This document shows, one piece after another, positions 1-11,961 of a stretch of 64,000 nt of DNA. Within the stretch, counting starts at the first letter, position 1. Every line of letters begins with the position of its first letter. The notes beneath the pieces are model-generated. The model saw nothing but the letters and a program-made list of their open reading frames with translations. It had not been told where the DNA came from and searched no databases. The DNA is from Bagarius yarrelli. Lineage: Eukaryota > Chordata > Actinopteri > Siluriformes > Sisoridae. The translations under genes were made by a program, and so were the position numbers. The DNA lies in NCBI GenBank assembly GCA_005784505.1, contig VCAZ01000012.1:4283011-4347010 (forward strand). Direction: 5' to 3'.

Positions 1-129
1 TATAATTACCGTCCTCTCCTAACAACATTGGGGTGCGAAGTTTAGATCTGGCTGCTCTTTGTGACTGGTGAAGGTAGCACTGCCCACGAGCGAATCATAC
101 GTCCAGCTGGAGTTTCCAAACACACTCAC
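1..129 (-). CDS. SLC3A1: SLC3A1 (rBAT) coding exon 4, partial, frame broken
   Basis: The exon begins after a T-rich tract and AG acceptor (130-131) in the phase left by exon 3. Its first residues read V-S-V-F-G-N-S-S-W-T-Y-D-S, matching the family segment SVYGNSSW of rBAT, and K-E-Q-P-D-L-N-F follows, another conserved block of the alpha-amylase-like ectodomain. Between them the family motif G-Q-C-Y-F-H-Q is present only in a shifted frame, so two small deletions totalling three bases are inferred. After DLNF another one-base shift gives a stop at 19-21, while the shifted frame continues with family-like residues. The exon runs off the left edge; the rest of the ectodomain is outside the window. 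Identity is clear; whether the frame breaks are real or assembly error is not resolved. Confidence 0.85.
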
Positions 130-1299
130 CTAAAAAAAAACATCATGCAATAAATTAAAAGTTTCAAACAGGTTTGTGTACACTATGTGTGACCAATGAA
201 CGTATGATGTTTCGGTGATAGTGGCTCGATTTCATAATCTCAGGATAAAAGTGTCTGTCATATACTGTATATGTAAATGTTGGAATGTGTTTAAGATTGT
301 GTTGTTGCATATAAAGTAGATTCCAACATCGACCAGTTTCTAATTGCGCCGCGGATTCTATTCAAAATGACAAAGGCACAAGGCAGCGATACACGTCATA
401 GGCAAAATCACATTCACAACACACACACTGGAAAAATGGAGATACAATCAATATTAACGACCCATATCACCCATCATCAAACCCCCAACCCCAAATGTGT
501 AAGGCAAGCATGCTACCTACTGTTACTGAGTATCCACCATTTTAAACATTTAGATATAATAAAATTTTAAAAAGACCTTTTAACAGTTTTGGGAAGGTCA
601 CTTTAAAAATGTAATAAGTTACGGATAACAAATGATACTATTTTAAATTTTACTTCCTTAAAGTGAAGTAACTGATTATCTTCGATTACTTTTCGAATTA
701 CTAAGTTTCTCATGGATGTTTTTAACCAAATCTTTTTCAAACATTTAGACCAAGCAGGGTTAGTCTCACTCTCAGACAGGGTGGAGTAGTTTAAAGCCTG
801 AAAGTGGAAATGTGGACATGGTGCACAGCCAGTTCAAACCAATCAAAAGCATCAGAAGCAAAAACAGGCAAAGCAAGAACTAATTATTATTATTTATCAT
901 AACCCTAGGTTTTTTAGGAAAATATCCAGATGTAACCCTATTTGAAATCTTTGTAAGTAACTCCGTAAGTAACATTTTCGTAAGTAACAGTAATTTAACT
1001 GTCGGTCTGCTAATTGGAAGATCGGAATTTAATTCCAAGCACCACCAAGTTATCACTGTTGGGCCGCTAAGCAGTACCCTAACCCCCAATCACTCAGTTG
1101 TATAAGAGTTAAATGTAAGTCGCTCTGGATAAGGAATGCTGTAAACATAATGCCGTTACATGTAACTAGTTAATCCACTGCTTTCTATGTACCATGTGAT
1201 GGTCTAGTGCCCCATCACGATCGGTATTCTGAAACCCCTGACTAGAAACAATGGCGACAGTAATGAACCCTGTCTGTTCATAGTGTGAATGATCTTTAC
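130..1299 (-). other. SLC3A1 intron 3
   Basis: This intron lies between exons 3 and 4. The part from about 590 to 1000 is rich in TAAGTTAC/GTAACT-like short repeats of the kind seen around 53200-53570, and a degraded SINE follows at about 1000-1165. The short open frames in both strands lack any recognisable domain. Confidence 0.75.
1000..1165 (+). mobile_element. degraded tRNA-type SINE
   Basis: The segment keeps the degenerate body (CACCAAG, CTGTTGGGCC, ACCCTAACCCCCAATCACTCAG) and then the conserved tail AAGTCGCTCTGGATAAGG. The same layout is much better preserved at 23290-23482. The 5' tRNA-like head is eroded. It sits inside an SLC3A1 intron in antisense orientation to the gene. Confidence 0.7.
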
Positions 1300-1442
1300 C
1301 CAGTTGTTGGGCGGTTTGTCCTTGGTGCAGTTCACCCAGACATAGAAGTCAGAATAGTATTCATCGCGGTTACGGCTGAGCTGGAACCAGACGTGCTTAT
1401 CACTCGTGTGGTTGGGAATGTAGTCCATAATCAGTTTCAGAC
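1300..1442 (-). CDS. SLC3A1: SLC3A1 coding exon 3
   Basis: This 143-bp exon has an AG acceptor at 1443-1444 and a GTAAAG donor at 1298-1299. It joins exon 2 in phase 1 to form the codon for Gly, then reads L-K-L-I-M-D-Y-I-P-N-H-T-S-D-K-H and ends in P-P-N-N-W. D-Y-I-P-N-H is the amylase conserved region I (family D-F-V-x-N-H) of the TIM-barrel fold in rBAT. The glycoside-hydrolase-like domain of rBAT is not an active enzyme; it is the extracellular part of the transporter heavy subunit. The frame is intact and the exon ends in phase 0, as in the human gene. Confidence in identity is high. Confidence 0.95.
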
Positions 1443-1539
1443 CTGTCACAGTCACACGTCTGTTAGATTCAAACAGGCCACAAGAGAGTATCTAATGTAT
1501 GAAGCGGATTTGGATTTTTTCGGTTCGATTGATGCTCAC

Positions 1540-1719
1540 CTATGCTATGCATGCTGGACAGCAAGTCATCGAAATCTGCCATGGATCCGAAGAGAGGATC
1601 GATATCCCTAAAATCTTCCACATCGTAGCCGAAATCTTTCATAGGAGACTTATAGAAAGGGCTGATCCAGATTGCTTTGATGTTTAGGTACTGGAAATGA
1701 CTCAGTTTTTCCTTGATGC
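1540..1719 (-). CDS. SLC3A1: SLC3A1 coding exon 2
   Basis: This 180-bp exon has an AG acceptor at 1720-1721 and a GGTGAG donor at 1538-1539. It completes a Gly codon from exon 1 and reads through I-K-E-K-L-S-H-F-Q-Y-L-N, A-I-W-I-S-P-F-Y-K-S, D-F-G-Y-D-V-E-D-F and F-G-S-M-A-D-F-D-D-L-L. These are the beta2-alpha2 elements of the amylase-like barrel (family pattern W-x-S-P-F-Y-x-S-P-x-x-D-x-G-Y-D-V). The frame is clean and both boundaries agree with the phases of exons 1 and 3. Confidence 0.95.
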
Positions 1720-3361
1720 CTGCATATGTTGGGAATAAATGTATAGATATACAGTTTATTATGTAACCAAATAACTTTTTTTTTTTCTATTTTACAAATC
1801 CATTTCCAAGATTATCTTTATTGCCACCTTGTTCATAAAGCTTGTGGAGTTTGTTCAGTGTCTGTTCTGATCATTATATAACCCTAATCAAGACACTTCT
1901 ACCAAGTGTATAAACAACTTATAAAGGCTGACAGGAGAACAGGCCTGCAAGTGTAACTTTACACATCTGGGGTTGGGGGCTGACTGTCACACCCATACTT
2001 TCCTATACAATCCTGCTAATACTGTCACTGCTAATAAAAAAAATGATCTCTGGGGACCTTCAACATGCATGAGCCCTTAAAATCCTTCTAACCCCTCTCA
2101 GCGGTGCCCCTGACATTACATGCACCTGTTACATAACACAGATAGTTAAAAAAAAACAAAAAAAAAAAACAGTGATGCGTTAAGTTTAATGTGTGGGTGT
2201 GTGAGTGTGTTAACTAACCAGGAGTTTTTTCCACAGTAAACTGCACATTTACCGATTAGTCTGTCATTTTTCTTACACTGTAATAGACCTGTTTAAAACA
2301 AAACCATGCCCTCAATTATTTACCAATTCTGTCTGCTTAGCTAAACTACAGACTTGCTCCTTTGTTATTACAGTCATTTGTGGAAAAGTTGAAGTAGAAG
2401 TAGGAATGTTGATTTCTCTGTTAAATCAGATAAGAATTCCTCATAACCTGTAGTGAAACTGTTTTATTTGTTTATTGTAAAGAGGAAAATAAAAAGCCAA
2501 TATGCAGCTCTGTTCTGGTTCAGAATAGTTTTAACATATATAACAAATAACCAGAAAAAATAAAGGCAAATTTATATACATATTACGAGAACAGACAGGA
2601 TGTACTGTTGTGCTAACCTTTGACCTTATATTTCAATACACTTTTCAAGGTTGTTATTATCTCTCGTAAGGTCTGTATGGAGGAATTGTGCACTTGGTGT
2701 TCAAATCCATTAGAATCCCTCTAAATGCACAGTTTTGTCATTTGGCTCTCAGGATGACTGAAACATTGCACAAAATAGATCTACCTTAAAAAATGTCCAA
2801 TCTCTAAGAATCGAATCGATTATCATCACACCTACATTGTTATTTTACACTGGTTATACTGGTCCTTAAGCTCAGTGGTGGTGTTATTGATTGTGCTATT
2901 TTTGTTATTAATAATATAATTGATAATAAATCTAAGAAAAAGATCAATTTCCATCAACTAATATTGAGATACATTGCTGTTACTACAAAAAATATATATT
3001 TTACTCTCAGAAGGACAAAACAAATATGAGGATGCTGTTTACCTATTAGTCACATGTGGGTCCACGACATTCACTAACAATAAAATCTCACTAATTCTAA
3101 TAATGAATTACAAATTAGTCATTAATAATAAATTATTGTATACGTTATTTTTTTTCAATAAAAGCGGCACTTCTGGTACGATCGAGATGCTTTGTTATAT
3201 TTAAAACAGTATTTTTTTGTGTGGAGTAGGTTAAGATTTCTCTCGGAATGAATAGATGCTTTGTTAAAGTACCAGAACGCTTTTCTCGTTTTAAAGACTT
3301 GCGCCTGATTATTTTTTTTTTTCTTTAATAAAAAAGTAAATTTCGTAGCACAGATGTTTAC
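1720..3361 (-). other. SLC3A1 intron 1
   Basis: This AT-rich intron separates exons 1 and 2. I see short A-runs (2147-2170), a GT-rich stretch near 2190-2210, and no recognisable coding or repeat structure beyond that. Confidence 0.7.
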
Positions 3362-3779
3362 CGTTCAGATCCCCGACACCGTCTCCGTCGGAGTCTTTGA
3401 ATGAGCGGGGGTAGATCTGATACACCGGGGTGGTTTGCCACCAGCCCAGGCAGGCTGGAGAGAAGGCTATAAGGGTGACTGTGAGGGCGATGAGTGCCAG
3501 CGTGCAGGCCACAGACAGCCAGAAGAGGATTTCTCTGGGGATCCGGTATCGAGCCTGGCTGGAGTAGAGCAGCAGCACTTCTTTCGGCATGCCGGCGTAC
3601 GGTTTGATCTGCGTGTACGCGCTTTCCTCTGCGCTCGCGGACACGCGCTGATCCCGACTGGAACCCGAGTCGTCTTCCTTCTCGTCATCGTGCTGAAAAG
3701 CCGAGTTGTCCTTATACTTCTTTAACTCAACAGTGGAGTTTTGGTGGTTTCGGGTGAAGCTCATGTTGCGTGTCTTCAA
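3362..3779 (-). CDS. SLC3A1: SLC3A1 coding exon 1 (N-terminus, TM segment)
   Basis: SLC3A1/rBAT is a type II membrane glycoprotein that pairs by disulfide with SLC7A9 (b0,+AT) to carry cystine and dibasic amino acids across the apical membrane of kidney and gut. The exon encodes 139 residues plus one base. An acidic cytosolic tail (1-80) precedes the conserved block Y-A-G-M-P-K-E-V-L (61-69) and A-R-Y-R-I-P-R-E-I-L-F-W (76-87). One hydrophobic segment (about 84-107) is the membrane anchor. Cys110 in S-P-A-C-L-G-W-W is at the place of the human linker cysteine that bonds to the light subunit. P-V-Y-Q-I-Y-P-R-S-F-K-D-S starts the amylase-like domain. The donor GTAAAC is at 3360-3361. The first ATG (3779) is used here; a second Met at residue 6 is also possible. 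Confidence 0.96.
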
Positions 3780-4084
3780 ACTAAACTGCTCCTTAACAGT
3801 TCACGGTGTCTACCTGCTTCACGTGCGCTCTTTGTCTCTGCGCTCCACCCTCCTAACACACACACACACTGAATTGTTTTACGGGTTTAATGCTGTCCTG
3901 TTTTCTTTACACTCTAACTATAAGGAATAAGGAAATGCCCCCGCTATTCTGAATCTATAAACACCCCCACATCGACGTGCACCGATCAGCCCCCGAATTC
4001 CAATCAAAACAGCTCTGATCTGTCAAAACATCGTCTCTAAATGTTGTACTGAGGTATTTCTGGTGTCTGGTTGTCATTTATCCA
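3780..4084 (-). promoter_or_regulatory. upstream region of SLC3A1 (5' UTR and promoter, undefined)
   Basis: This is the sequence directly upstream of the SLC3A1 start codon. It is moderately GC-rich close to the gene, with a short CA repeat near 3858-3871. I see no clear TATA box or CCAAT box at a convincing distance, so the transcription start is not assigned. Confidence 0.35.
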
Positions 4085-4330
4085 TCTATCTATTGTCTAT
4101 ACCTGCTTAGACAATAGATCATCAGGGTCACGGGGATCTGCTGGAGTCTATCCAGGTCGCCAGTCCATCACAGGGCCACAAACAAACAACACCACACAAT
4201 CACTCCTATGGGCAACTTACAACCACTCGATGTTTTTGGTCTATGAAAGGAAACCGGAATACACGGAGTAAACCCACACAAGCACAGGAAGAACATGCAA
4301 ACTCCACACAGGAACGGGATACAAACCTAA
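4085..4330 (-). mobile_element. LINE 3'-end fragment
   Basis: The plus strand reads TCCAGGTCGCCAGTCCATCACAGGGCC and later CACAGGAAGAACATGCAAACTCCACACAGGAACGGG. These are hallmark words of the 3' end of an abundant teleost non-LTR retrotransposon, here in reverse orientation. A second, forward piece of the same kind of tail is at 63480-63715. It is truncated and non-coding. Confidence 0.7.
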
Positions 4331-4504
4331 TTAGGAGCACTTTCTTAAATGGACTAAAGGGAATGCTTCTTATCTCAACTCAGTACCTGTATAAACTGCA
4401 CCATACACACCATCCACAGACGCAATCAATCAGATTCCAAACTCTCCACCATGGCCAAGATTAAAGAAAAACAAAATCATCCAAGAAAAACGCAATTCAA
4501 AAAA

Positions 4505-5165
4505 AAAAAAAAGTTATCAATTGATGTGCATTTGAATTGTAAAACAGTGGTTTTTGCACACATTTCAAAAGAGATTTTGTCCCACTTCTCTTTGCAGAAC
4601 GTCTTAAGATCAAGACTGAGGTAAGACAGCTCCAACCCCCAGCTCCCTCCACTGATTTTACTATGGGATTAGGATCTGCAGAATGGCAACGCCAAGCCAG
4701 GAACTAAACGTGCTTCTTCTAAAGGTGTTACCTAAGCCGTGAATTTTGCGTCATTGTCATGCTGGAGTACCCATCCACGACCCATTTTCAGTGCCCTGAT
4801 GAAGTTGTCCTGTCTTCTTTGCAGCAATACATCCCTAAAGCATAATGTTTCTGCCTTCATGTTTAACGGTGAGGATGGTGTTCTTGTGGCCATAGGCAGC
4901 TTTCCTCCTCCTTCAAACACAATGAGATTCCTCACTGTTCTTATGATCATCGAAACTCCACGAGGTTGGATGAAGCCCCAGACCAAAGGAGATTAACGCA
5001 AATAATTGCATCACCTTGTCTCCAAGCTACTAGGCGATCATTTTTGTAGCCGATTCCTGCCTTTGTCTTTTTTACAGGCAACAAGGAAGTCGGAAATCTG
5101 AGAGCCAGAAATCCTGCTGATTTATAGAGGATCAAATGCGCATTAAAATGCAAAGCAATTGATGC
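4505..5165 (-). mobile_element. degraded Tc1-like DNA transposon
   Basis: Minus-strand translation gives pieces of Tc1 transposase: M-V-W-G-F-I-Q-P-R-G and, further on, W-V-L-Q-H-D-N-D-A-K-F-T, the block around the second catalytic Asp (family Q-Q-D-N-D-P-K-H-T). The catalytic Asp is kept but the frame is interrupted and the N-terminal DNA-binding half is missing. The plus strand matches the copy at 20345-21190 in several places, so both belong to one family. Confidence 0.8.
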
Positions 5166-5404
5166 ATTTTTCTGAATTTTTGTGTTGTCATTCTCGCTCT
5201 CACTGTTAGAATAACCCTACCGTTACAATTACAGACTGATCATTTTATTCTATTTAATAAACCTTGTTTGTACCTCATTCCTTTCTTTATTGTTCGACAT
5301 TTTGACTGACAGGAGCAAACTGTTCTGTTTAAAGAGGGAGGACTGTAGAAAGAGAACTGGGTTGTGTGGTAACGGCAAACATGGCTCACAGCTCAGGTAG
5401 GAAC

Positions 5405-5620
5405 GACCCTTAGCATAATTTTGTTAGCCATCTTTTAAAGGCAGCCAGTGACTCGGCTTTTCTGACACTGATGGAAAGTTCATTCCACCACCTTGATGCC
5501 AAAACAGAGAAACGTGGTGGGGTGAGAACTTTGAGAGATTGAAAAAAGGGCAGTTTTATTCTAGATTGAAGGTAAATAGTACAGGCAAAAGCAGTTGCCA
5601 AGACCCGATGTATCCCAGAA
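5405..5620 (-). mobile_element. LINE reverse transcriptase C-terminal fragment
   Basis: Minus-strand reading gives W-W-N-E-L-S-I-S-V-R-K-A-E-S-L-A-A-F-K-R-W-L, the W-N-x-L-P-x-x-I-R-x-A-x-S-L-x-x-F-K-x-x-L-K tail found at the end of fish LINE reverse transcriptase ORFs. Related fragments on the same strand are at 45340-45560 and 51395-51619. It is short and dead. Confidence 0.65.
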
Positions 5621-6765
5621 GTCTACCCAGATGTCTTACTGTAGAACAACCTGGTGCCATCTCTGCCCCAGATAAACAATGCAATGCATTTTCAGTGTCA
5701 GACAGGGGGTTATTATAGGCAATCTGATTCTACATAGTGCTAAACATAGCAATCTGGATGCACTGTGTGTTAATTGAGACATTGGTGCTGTTTGAACAGG
5801 GAAAATACATTTTGAAGACATGCCACAACCACTTTATGTTTAAAAAAAAAAAAAAAAAAGGGTAAAATAAGTTTAAAGGGTGTAAGATAAAGAATTAAAC
5901 AACTTTTTGGTAGGAGATATAGAGATTTTGCAAGTTTTACATTTAGGATATTTATAACTCAAGGGGATTTAAAAAGGTATAAAAAAATCTGCAAATCAGC
6001 AGCTTTGATTAACTACCTTTCATTTCCGTTATAACGCGGACTCTGCATTTTGTCTTTAACATCGAAAGGCAGCATTTATACTGGATACCAATTATTATCT
6101 AATCTATTATCTTACTGTCAACACAACATTTGAAAGGTGTAGTCAGTGTTTATGGCAAAAGAGCTGTGAGAGCAGAGTCTAAAAGTCCTGTCTGTGAAGT
6201 GCAACGGGAGCAGTAAAGTACAAAATAAAGTGTGAATGCCAATATGCAAATCTGGTCACAGAGGTAGAGGCGTGTGTTTCATAGGGTTGCTGCAGAGGAT
6301 TGTAATAAAAAAATATTGACATGATTTTATAAAAATGTTTTAACTGATCATTTACACATTATGTAATTGAATGCATGAGTAACCTTGCCTGACACTGATA
6401 TTACAGTAGCCATGAAGTGCCTCTTCTTGTTGATTTTTTTTTATTTTTTATTTCTTTGCAGGGTACCAAACATCTACATCCATTTTGCAAAAAGTAGAAA
6501 CCTGAACTACTAGAAATTGGTGTGCTAGAAATTGTACGGTAGCCCATGTTGACCAAAAAATAAAAATTAAAAAAATAAAAATAAAAGGTTTTTGGAAAAT
6601 TTTTGGCAACCGCACTCATTCGCATTTGGATAGTGTTACAAAGCCCTCTGACACCACCTGAGCAGCCATTCAAAAAAGACGCATTTGGTAGCTGTAATGT
6701 AATAAAGGAGACCGGACCATAAATTTGGAATGTGCTATAAAAATATTTAAATCAAACAATGACAA
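5621..6765. other. intergenic DNA, nothing recognised
   Basis: This is AT-rich sequence with an A-run near 5842-5859 and A/T-rich low complexity at 6430-6590. I see no supportable gene or complete element. Confidence 0.5.
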
Positions 6766-6770
6766 CTAAG

Positions 6771-6905
6771 GAAAATTTGGGCGCCGAGGGGGAGCAGTGG
6801 TGGCTTTAATGAAATAGGGTACTCGTTTGTTAATTGGAAAAATCAGGACCGAGCACTGCCAACCTGCTGTTGTTGGGCACTTTAGTACGGTCCTTAACCC
6901 TCTCT
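6771..6905 (+). mobile_element. SINE fragment, tRNA-headed
   Basis: The segment begins with GCAGTGGTGGCT, the conserved head of the SINEs in this window, and continues through a decayed B-box region to CTGTTGTTGGGCAC and CCTTAACCCTCTCTTCTCCAGG. The body resembles the 58389-58625 copy more than the 23290 copy. The tail is missing. Confidence 0.6.
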
Positions 6906-9167
6906 TCTCCAGGAACAACATATTACGGCTGTTCTTATGCCCTGACTTCCACCTACCAAAGCTGAAATATTTAGAAAGAACTCCACTGTGTAAAATAAAG
7001 GCTTCCTTTAAGATTCTTTTTCCCAGCTGGGAAGCCACTTAATTCGAGGTCCATCTACCGTCATTTACATTTTAAAAGCGCTTTGCTTTTCACATTCCAA
7101 GATGATGGCACAGGGCGCAACATTTTGCAGTTTTTCCAAATGTTTAGGGAGCTTACTGTAAATCAGCAGCTCTGAAGGGAGCATCAACTGGGTTCAGGTA
7201 GACAGCATTGTTATGCTTTCATTTCCTGGGTGTCCACCTGTCTTATATAGTCCATCAGCATCTCCACACTAGCATGTTATTAAAAATTTCACAAGAAAAG
7301 ATGATTTTCCAACCTCTATCCTCTAACTAACAACATGGTAGCAACAGTCAAATAATAAACCATAGACAAACTTACATGGTAGTTGCACACGGATGAAACG
7401 ATATAGATTCCCCCCATGTTCCTAATTTCAATACAGCAAAATGCAAAACAGCAAAAATCTATTAAATTCAAAACTCAGTTATGGAAACAAGCTGGTAGAC
7501 AAAATGTAAAATATTTGAATGAGTTAATTAGAAATTAAATTCATTTAACAATAATTAACCTAAGCAAATGATGTAAAGGTTTAAGCCAACAGAAACCACT
7601 ATAGTTTTGAAATTGTGCTTTTAAAGAAAAAAAAAAAGGAAGTTCATGATGTAGTGCAAGTGCAAATCCTGGCCTACTAAATTGCAGAACTCTTGACTCC
7701 CTATGAACAGTACAGTTTTTGTAATGCATAAATAAAAATAATAAGTCCATAATGTGAAAATCAGGACTTGAACAGTTCCAGCAGCATGCTGCATGATTTT
7801 TGCCAATTCGAATATGACACAGAATAAAATCCCAAAAGCTTCAGCTGAACACATTTTAACACTAGACTACAAGATGAACAGATTTTCAAGATGAACTTAT
7901 CTTTATTGTTCTGCTCGAGTTCACCATTAGTTATGACGGAAGTTATCCGTAACTCTTGAAAATGTATTTGAGGAAAACAAGCAGTGCACTTGTCCTCCAC
8001 GCTTGAAAATAAGAGGCAAAATTTATCATAAAGCCTGTATTCATGTTCAGCTAACCAAAGAAACGACAACAAAAATCCACAATGTTTTACACCACACTCT
8101 GGGGAAAGCAGGCTGATTCAGGTTGGAAAGTCATAACTGAGGAAGGAGGGGAAAAGCAGAGATATGATACAGAGAAGATTAGAGCAGAGATGTAGTGTGG
8201 CTTTACTGGGCACCAAGAATTCCTTTTAGCCTGCTGTTCTTAGAGAGCCGGGTCACCCAAACACATCAATTTTCCAAATAATTCACTTTTTTTTAGATGC
8301 TGACCGACAACTGGTCAAATACATGGTGAACATTTCACGTCAAATCGCTTTTCTTACAATTAGAGTTGAGAGTAGAGAGAAGCTGCTCAAAAACAGGAAC
8401 AAACCAAAAACATATTTTGATGAAAGAAAAAAAACAAAAAACAAATACACAAAAAAACTCCCACAAATTTAAACAGTCATTTGGAGCTGATAGTCATCTT
8501 TAAACACTGATATAATAATTCCATTTCAGCACAAAAGTTAGTTTACAGAGTTTAGAGTTTTAAACATAAAATCTGGAATTACAGAGGGCGTTAGACAGAA
8601 TCTGTGTCGTTTGCCTTAAAATACATTACCGATCACATTTCTGCGCAAATCTCTCTCTGTATTACATTCTTACACACAGGATTGTTACACAGGATAGAGA
8701 AAACTAAACATTTTCATGTATAATCAGCTCAGAGATGTTCATAACTGACCAACCCAACAACTGGAATTAACCTGGATGGAAATCGTGTCTCTCATCATAA
8801 ACCCTCTGCCAGGAAATAAAGACTTCATGTGAATATAAAACAGCTATCATTGCTAATCACATTGCAGATATGCTTCAGGAAAAAAAAACAACAGTTGTGG
8901 TGGGTGACGTTAAACCCTTGTGACTTTACACAGAATAACTCAGGCAAGCAAACCCTTGTCACTTCTATTGCTTCTTAGACAATAAGCCATAACTGACACT
9001 GTACTATTTTCATATCTACATTACAGCTGTATTTTTTATATATATATATATATACTGTTTATAGATATATAGTAGATCGTTACAAGAAATAATAAAACCG
9101 ATATAATGATAAAAATATAAAATATATATATTTTATCCTCATGGAGTTACAGTAGCAGTATAATTAC

Positions 9168-9214
<47 letters not shown>

Positions 9215-9980
9215 TATATATATATATATATATATATAATTTGTTACATATTTATATAAGCTATTTTCTATTAAACAGCAGGATAAAAAGCGTTTAATCA
9301 AATTAGTAATAAATTGCTGAATGAAGTGATATTGATGGATGCATCTCTCCTTTAGCATCTGTCAGAGCACATGAGGTGTAAATAGGGGTGTATAAAGTGC
9401 AAAAAGCCTCAGACTTTTCCACACGATTATGTAGTAAGTCCTCAGCTATGTTTAACATGCATAGGCAGTCAGGGAAATCCTGATAGGCCAGTGATGGTCT
9501 ATAACTTCCGAGTTGAAAAGGGAAGCAGTGGTCTTGAGTTGCCTGGCTGCTCTGTTGTGCTCGGTGGCGGGGTAAAAGCTATGAAACAGCCACTAGCCCA
9601 AAGTTTCCTTTCTGTAGCCGCTTAAAAAAAAAAAAAAAAAAAAAAAAGGCACAGAGATATGGCGTGCCACTGATTCATAAGCCAAAGTTTCAACAAATAC
9701 ACAACACCACACGTGGTGAGGGAATTAAGCACAAAAATTGTTTAATTATGTTTGATGTTGTGTTACTTTCTTAGCTAGAGTTCTTTTCCCTCATGTCTGT
9801 TGCAAAAAAAAAAAGAGTTTGTAATAAGGTTGGCAGACTGCTTTTGCCACTGTACTTCAAATATCACGAGACCCAAATAAATCTTTGATTTAATCTTAAT
9901 TTTTAAAAAGGGGGGAGAAACAAACATATGCAGGGGGTCTCATGAACAGAGGAATCCTTTAAGACCTTGAGGGTGAGCAG
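6906..9980 (-). other. downstream of PPM1B stop: 3' UTR plus intergenic DNA
   Basis: The PPM1B 3' UTR must start at 9980 and run leftward, but its end is not fixed. ATTAAA-type signals occur close by on the minus strand (around 9890 and 9741-9746), and a canonical AATAAA lies at 7902-7907. The region also holds an A-run (9624-9646) and TA microsatellites. No other gene is visible. Confidence 0.45.
9035..9240. repeat. (TA)n microsatellite cluster
   Basis: Alternating TA tracts occur at about 9036-9053 and, longer, at 9168-9240, with short interruptions. This is simple repeat sequence; the open frame made of Tyr-Ile across it is an artefact. Confidence 0.9.
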
Positions 9981-10004
9981 CTACCAGGGGTCCTCCAGGT
10001 CTGC
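9981..10004 (-). CDS. PPM1B: PPM1B last coding exon (short C-terminus)
   Basis: The coding part of this exon is only 24 bases: A-D-L-E-D-P-W-stop, after an AG acceptor at 10005-10006. It joins exon 5 in phase 0, giving an end of ...R-E-D-N-G-A-D-L-E-D-P-W. From memory, a mammalian PPM1B splice form of about 387 residues ends in a similar D-L-E-D-P-W, so this exon supports the short isoform. The longer isoform tail seen in mammals was not found in the sequence between this exon and exon 5. The acceptor is weak in pyrimidines (CTATCTATAGATAG), so the assignment rests on phase and on the residues. Confidence 0.75.
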   Translation of the reverse strand, partial: ADLEDPW

Positions 10005-11961
10005 CTATCTATAGATAGTAAAGAAAAAAAAACACAGAGAGAGCGAGCCAAAGTAGTTATTAGGGACTAGAAACATTTTTTCGACAAAAAGGCATAAACA
10101 TAAAAATCATCTTATAAAAATTTTCCTTACTTACACAAACTATGAATTAAGCTTAAAAAAAATCTGCTAGTCGTGACAGGGTGAGGTTTTATAAGCAGCT
10201 AAATTTCCTTTACTATAATAGCCTTATTCTATTTCTTTGAATACCACAGCATCCAAATTAATATCTATTTGTAAACAATGCATGCAACAAGAACATTATT
10301 AGTGGAAGAATAAATAACGGAATTAATAATACCTGAAGTTTCCCTCAGTTTAGTAGAAATATGCATGACTCAATAATGAACTTACTGCAAAAGTATATGA
10401 TCACTGAACCAGCAAGATAATGGCAGCTGATTTATTGAAGTTTAAAAAGCTCCTCGTTTCATTCGTGATAATCATTCTGATAAGTGTGATAATCGACCAT
10501 TGCAACAAATCAACACCGTATGACTTTATGGATTTTAATGCTAGTTTTCAGCATTAGCTAGCTAATGACATAGCTTTAAGAAATATTATTGATATTCAAA
10601 TATGATTTTTGTGTTTTGTAGAACACCAGTGTTCTCAACTGCCTTAAAAAAGTGCCGCTCCTGAGATATCGTGCACTGTTAAATGTGTGAACTAGGTATC
10701 AGGTTAACTGTACGCATTCAACCTAAATCGTATCCTGCATTCCTCTCAAATGTGGCAACAATAGCAAACAGAACAGGGGGACACACAAACTGAACACAAG
10801 AAGAAGTGATTGTTTTGACCGATAAGTAGAGCTGTAAAAATGTAAAAAAGTGAAACTGGCGGTAAAATTTTTAAAGCAGAGGAAAAAGACACTGTAAATT
10901 CACGAACGATCAACTCCTAGGCTACACAAACCACCAGCATGCACGCTCGGAGAAATCCTGTAAAGACATTAAGGCTCTCAGCATTCACACTTTTAATATA
11001 AAACTGGAATTCAAAAAAAATTGACAAATGCTGTTTAAAAAAATATCAGCCTCAGGCGTGAGTCATTATAATGTTTTAGCAATTTGTTGATGCACACATT
11101 CTGCAATCACATATCATATACTATCACAGTGCACATCGTACTTTGTGGAATTATAAAAATTTTATTGTTCACGTTCAGCCAGTCACCGCATTGATTTCAC
11201 ATTATTTTTAGCATAGTGACAGTAGCCTGTCATGATTAATTGTGGTAAACACCTCCTGGTCTTCAAAGAAGCCTGCAGCGGGACCCGACACCATGGTTAG
11301 GAATCTATAGCTATATATTATAATTCCTAAATCGGCAGCACAAACGCAGCATATTTTCACATTCATTTGTTTTTTTTATTGCATGAGCTTGAATATGTGA
11401 AGAAAAAATGAACTCAGTTTACAAGAACCGTTCGGCTGTATCAGTTACCTGAAATTAAAAAGGGTTACATCACACTTCAATTTTCTTGGCAATAATGTTG
11501 TTTAGGCACGTTTAATGATAAGTAAAACATGTCTTTAACAAACCTATTATTCACTTCTTATTAAAATCAGTTCAAGGTGATGGTTGGCCAAGGAAATTAT
11601 TTCCGTTTGAAACCAAAAAGACACAGCAAGAAACAGGTTTACCTTGTGGGTCCTGATGTTCTGAGGGTGGGTTTTTTTTGGTGTGGTGATCTCAGCCTTT
11701 GTGCTTTGTTGCAGTTGCACAGAGAGATGAGCTCACTGCAGCTGTGGGGCTGTTTTGAACAGGCTGTTTGTGGTGAGTGAGTGGTGAGTGAGTGAGTGAC
11801 AGAGCACAGGAGAGGGAGCGTAGCACAGTCTCGTGATGAGATTACTGAAGCCGAGCGGATGTAGCGCTAGAGAGCTGACATCAGGAACTACTGTGTATGG
11901 TACATACAGGTTTTCTGGGAGTACAATGGCATGATTAGAGTCAGAGAAGACAAACACTCAC
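10005..11961 (-). other. PPM1B intron before last coding exon
   Basis: This AT-rich intron shows no recognised element. A possible alternative C-terminal exon for the long PPM1B isoform (with an R-Q-L-L-E-E-M-L-type segment in mammals) was looked for and not seen. The GTGAGTGAG repeats at 11770-11800 are low complexity. Confidence 0.5.

Noticed and set aside
3435..3725. 96-residue plus-strand frame
   Set aside because: Antisense shadow of SLC3A1 exon 1.
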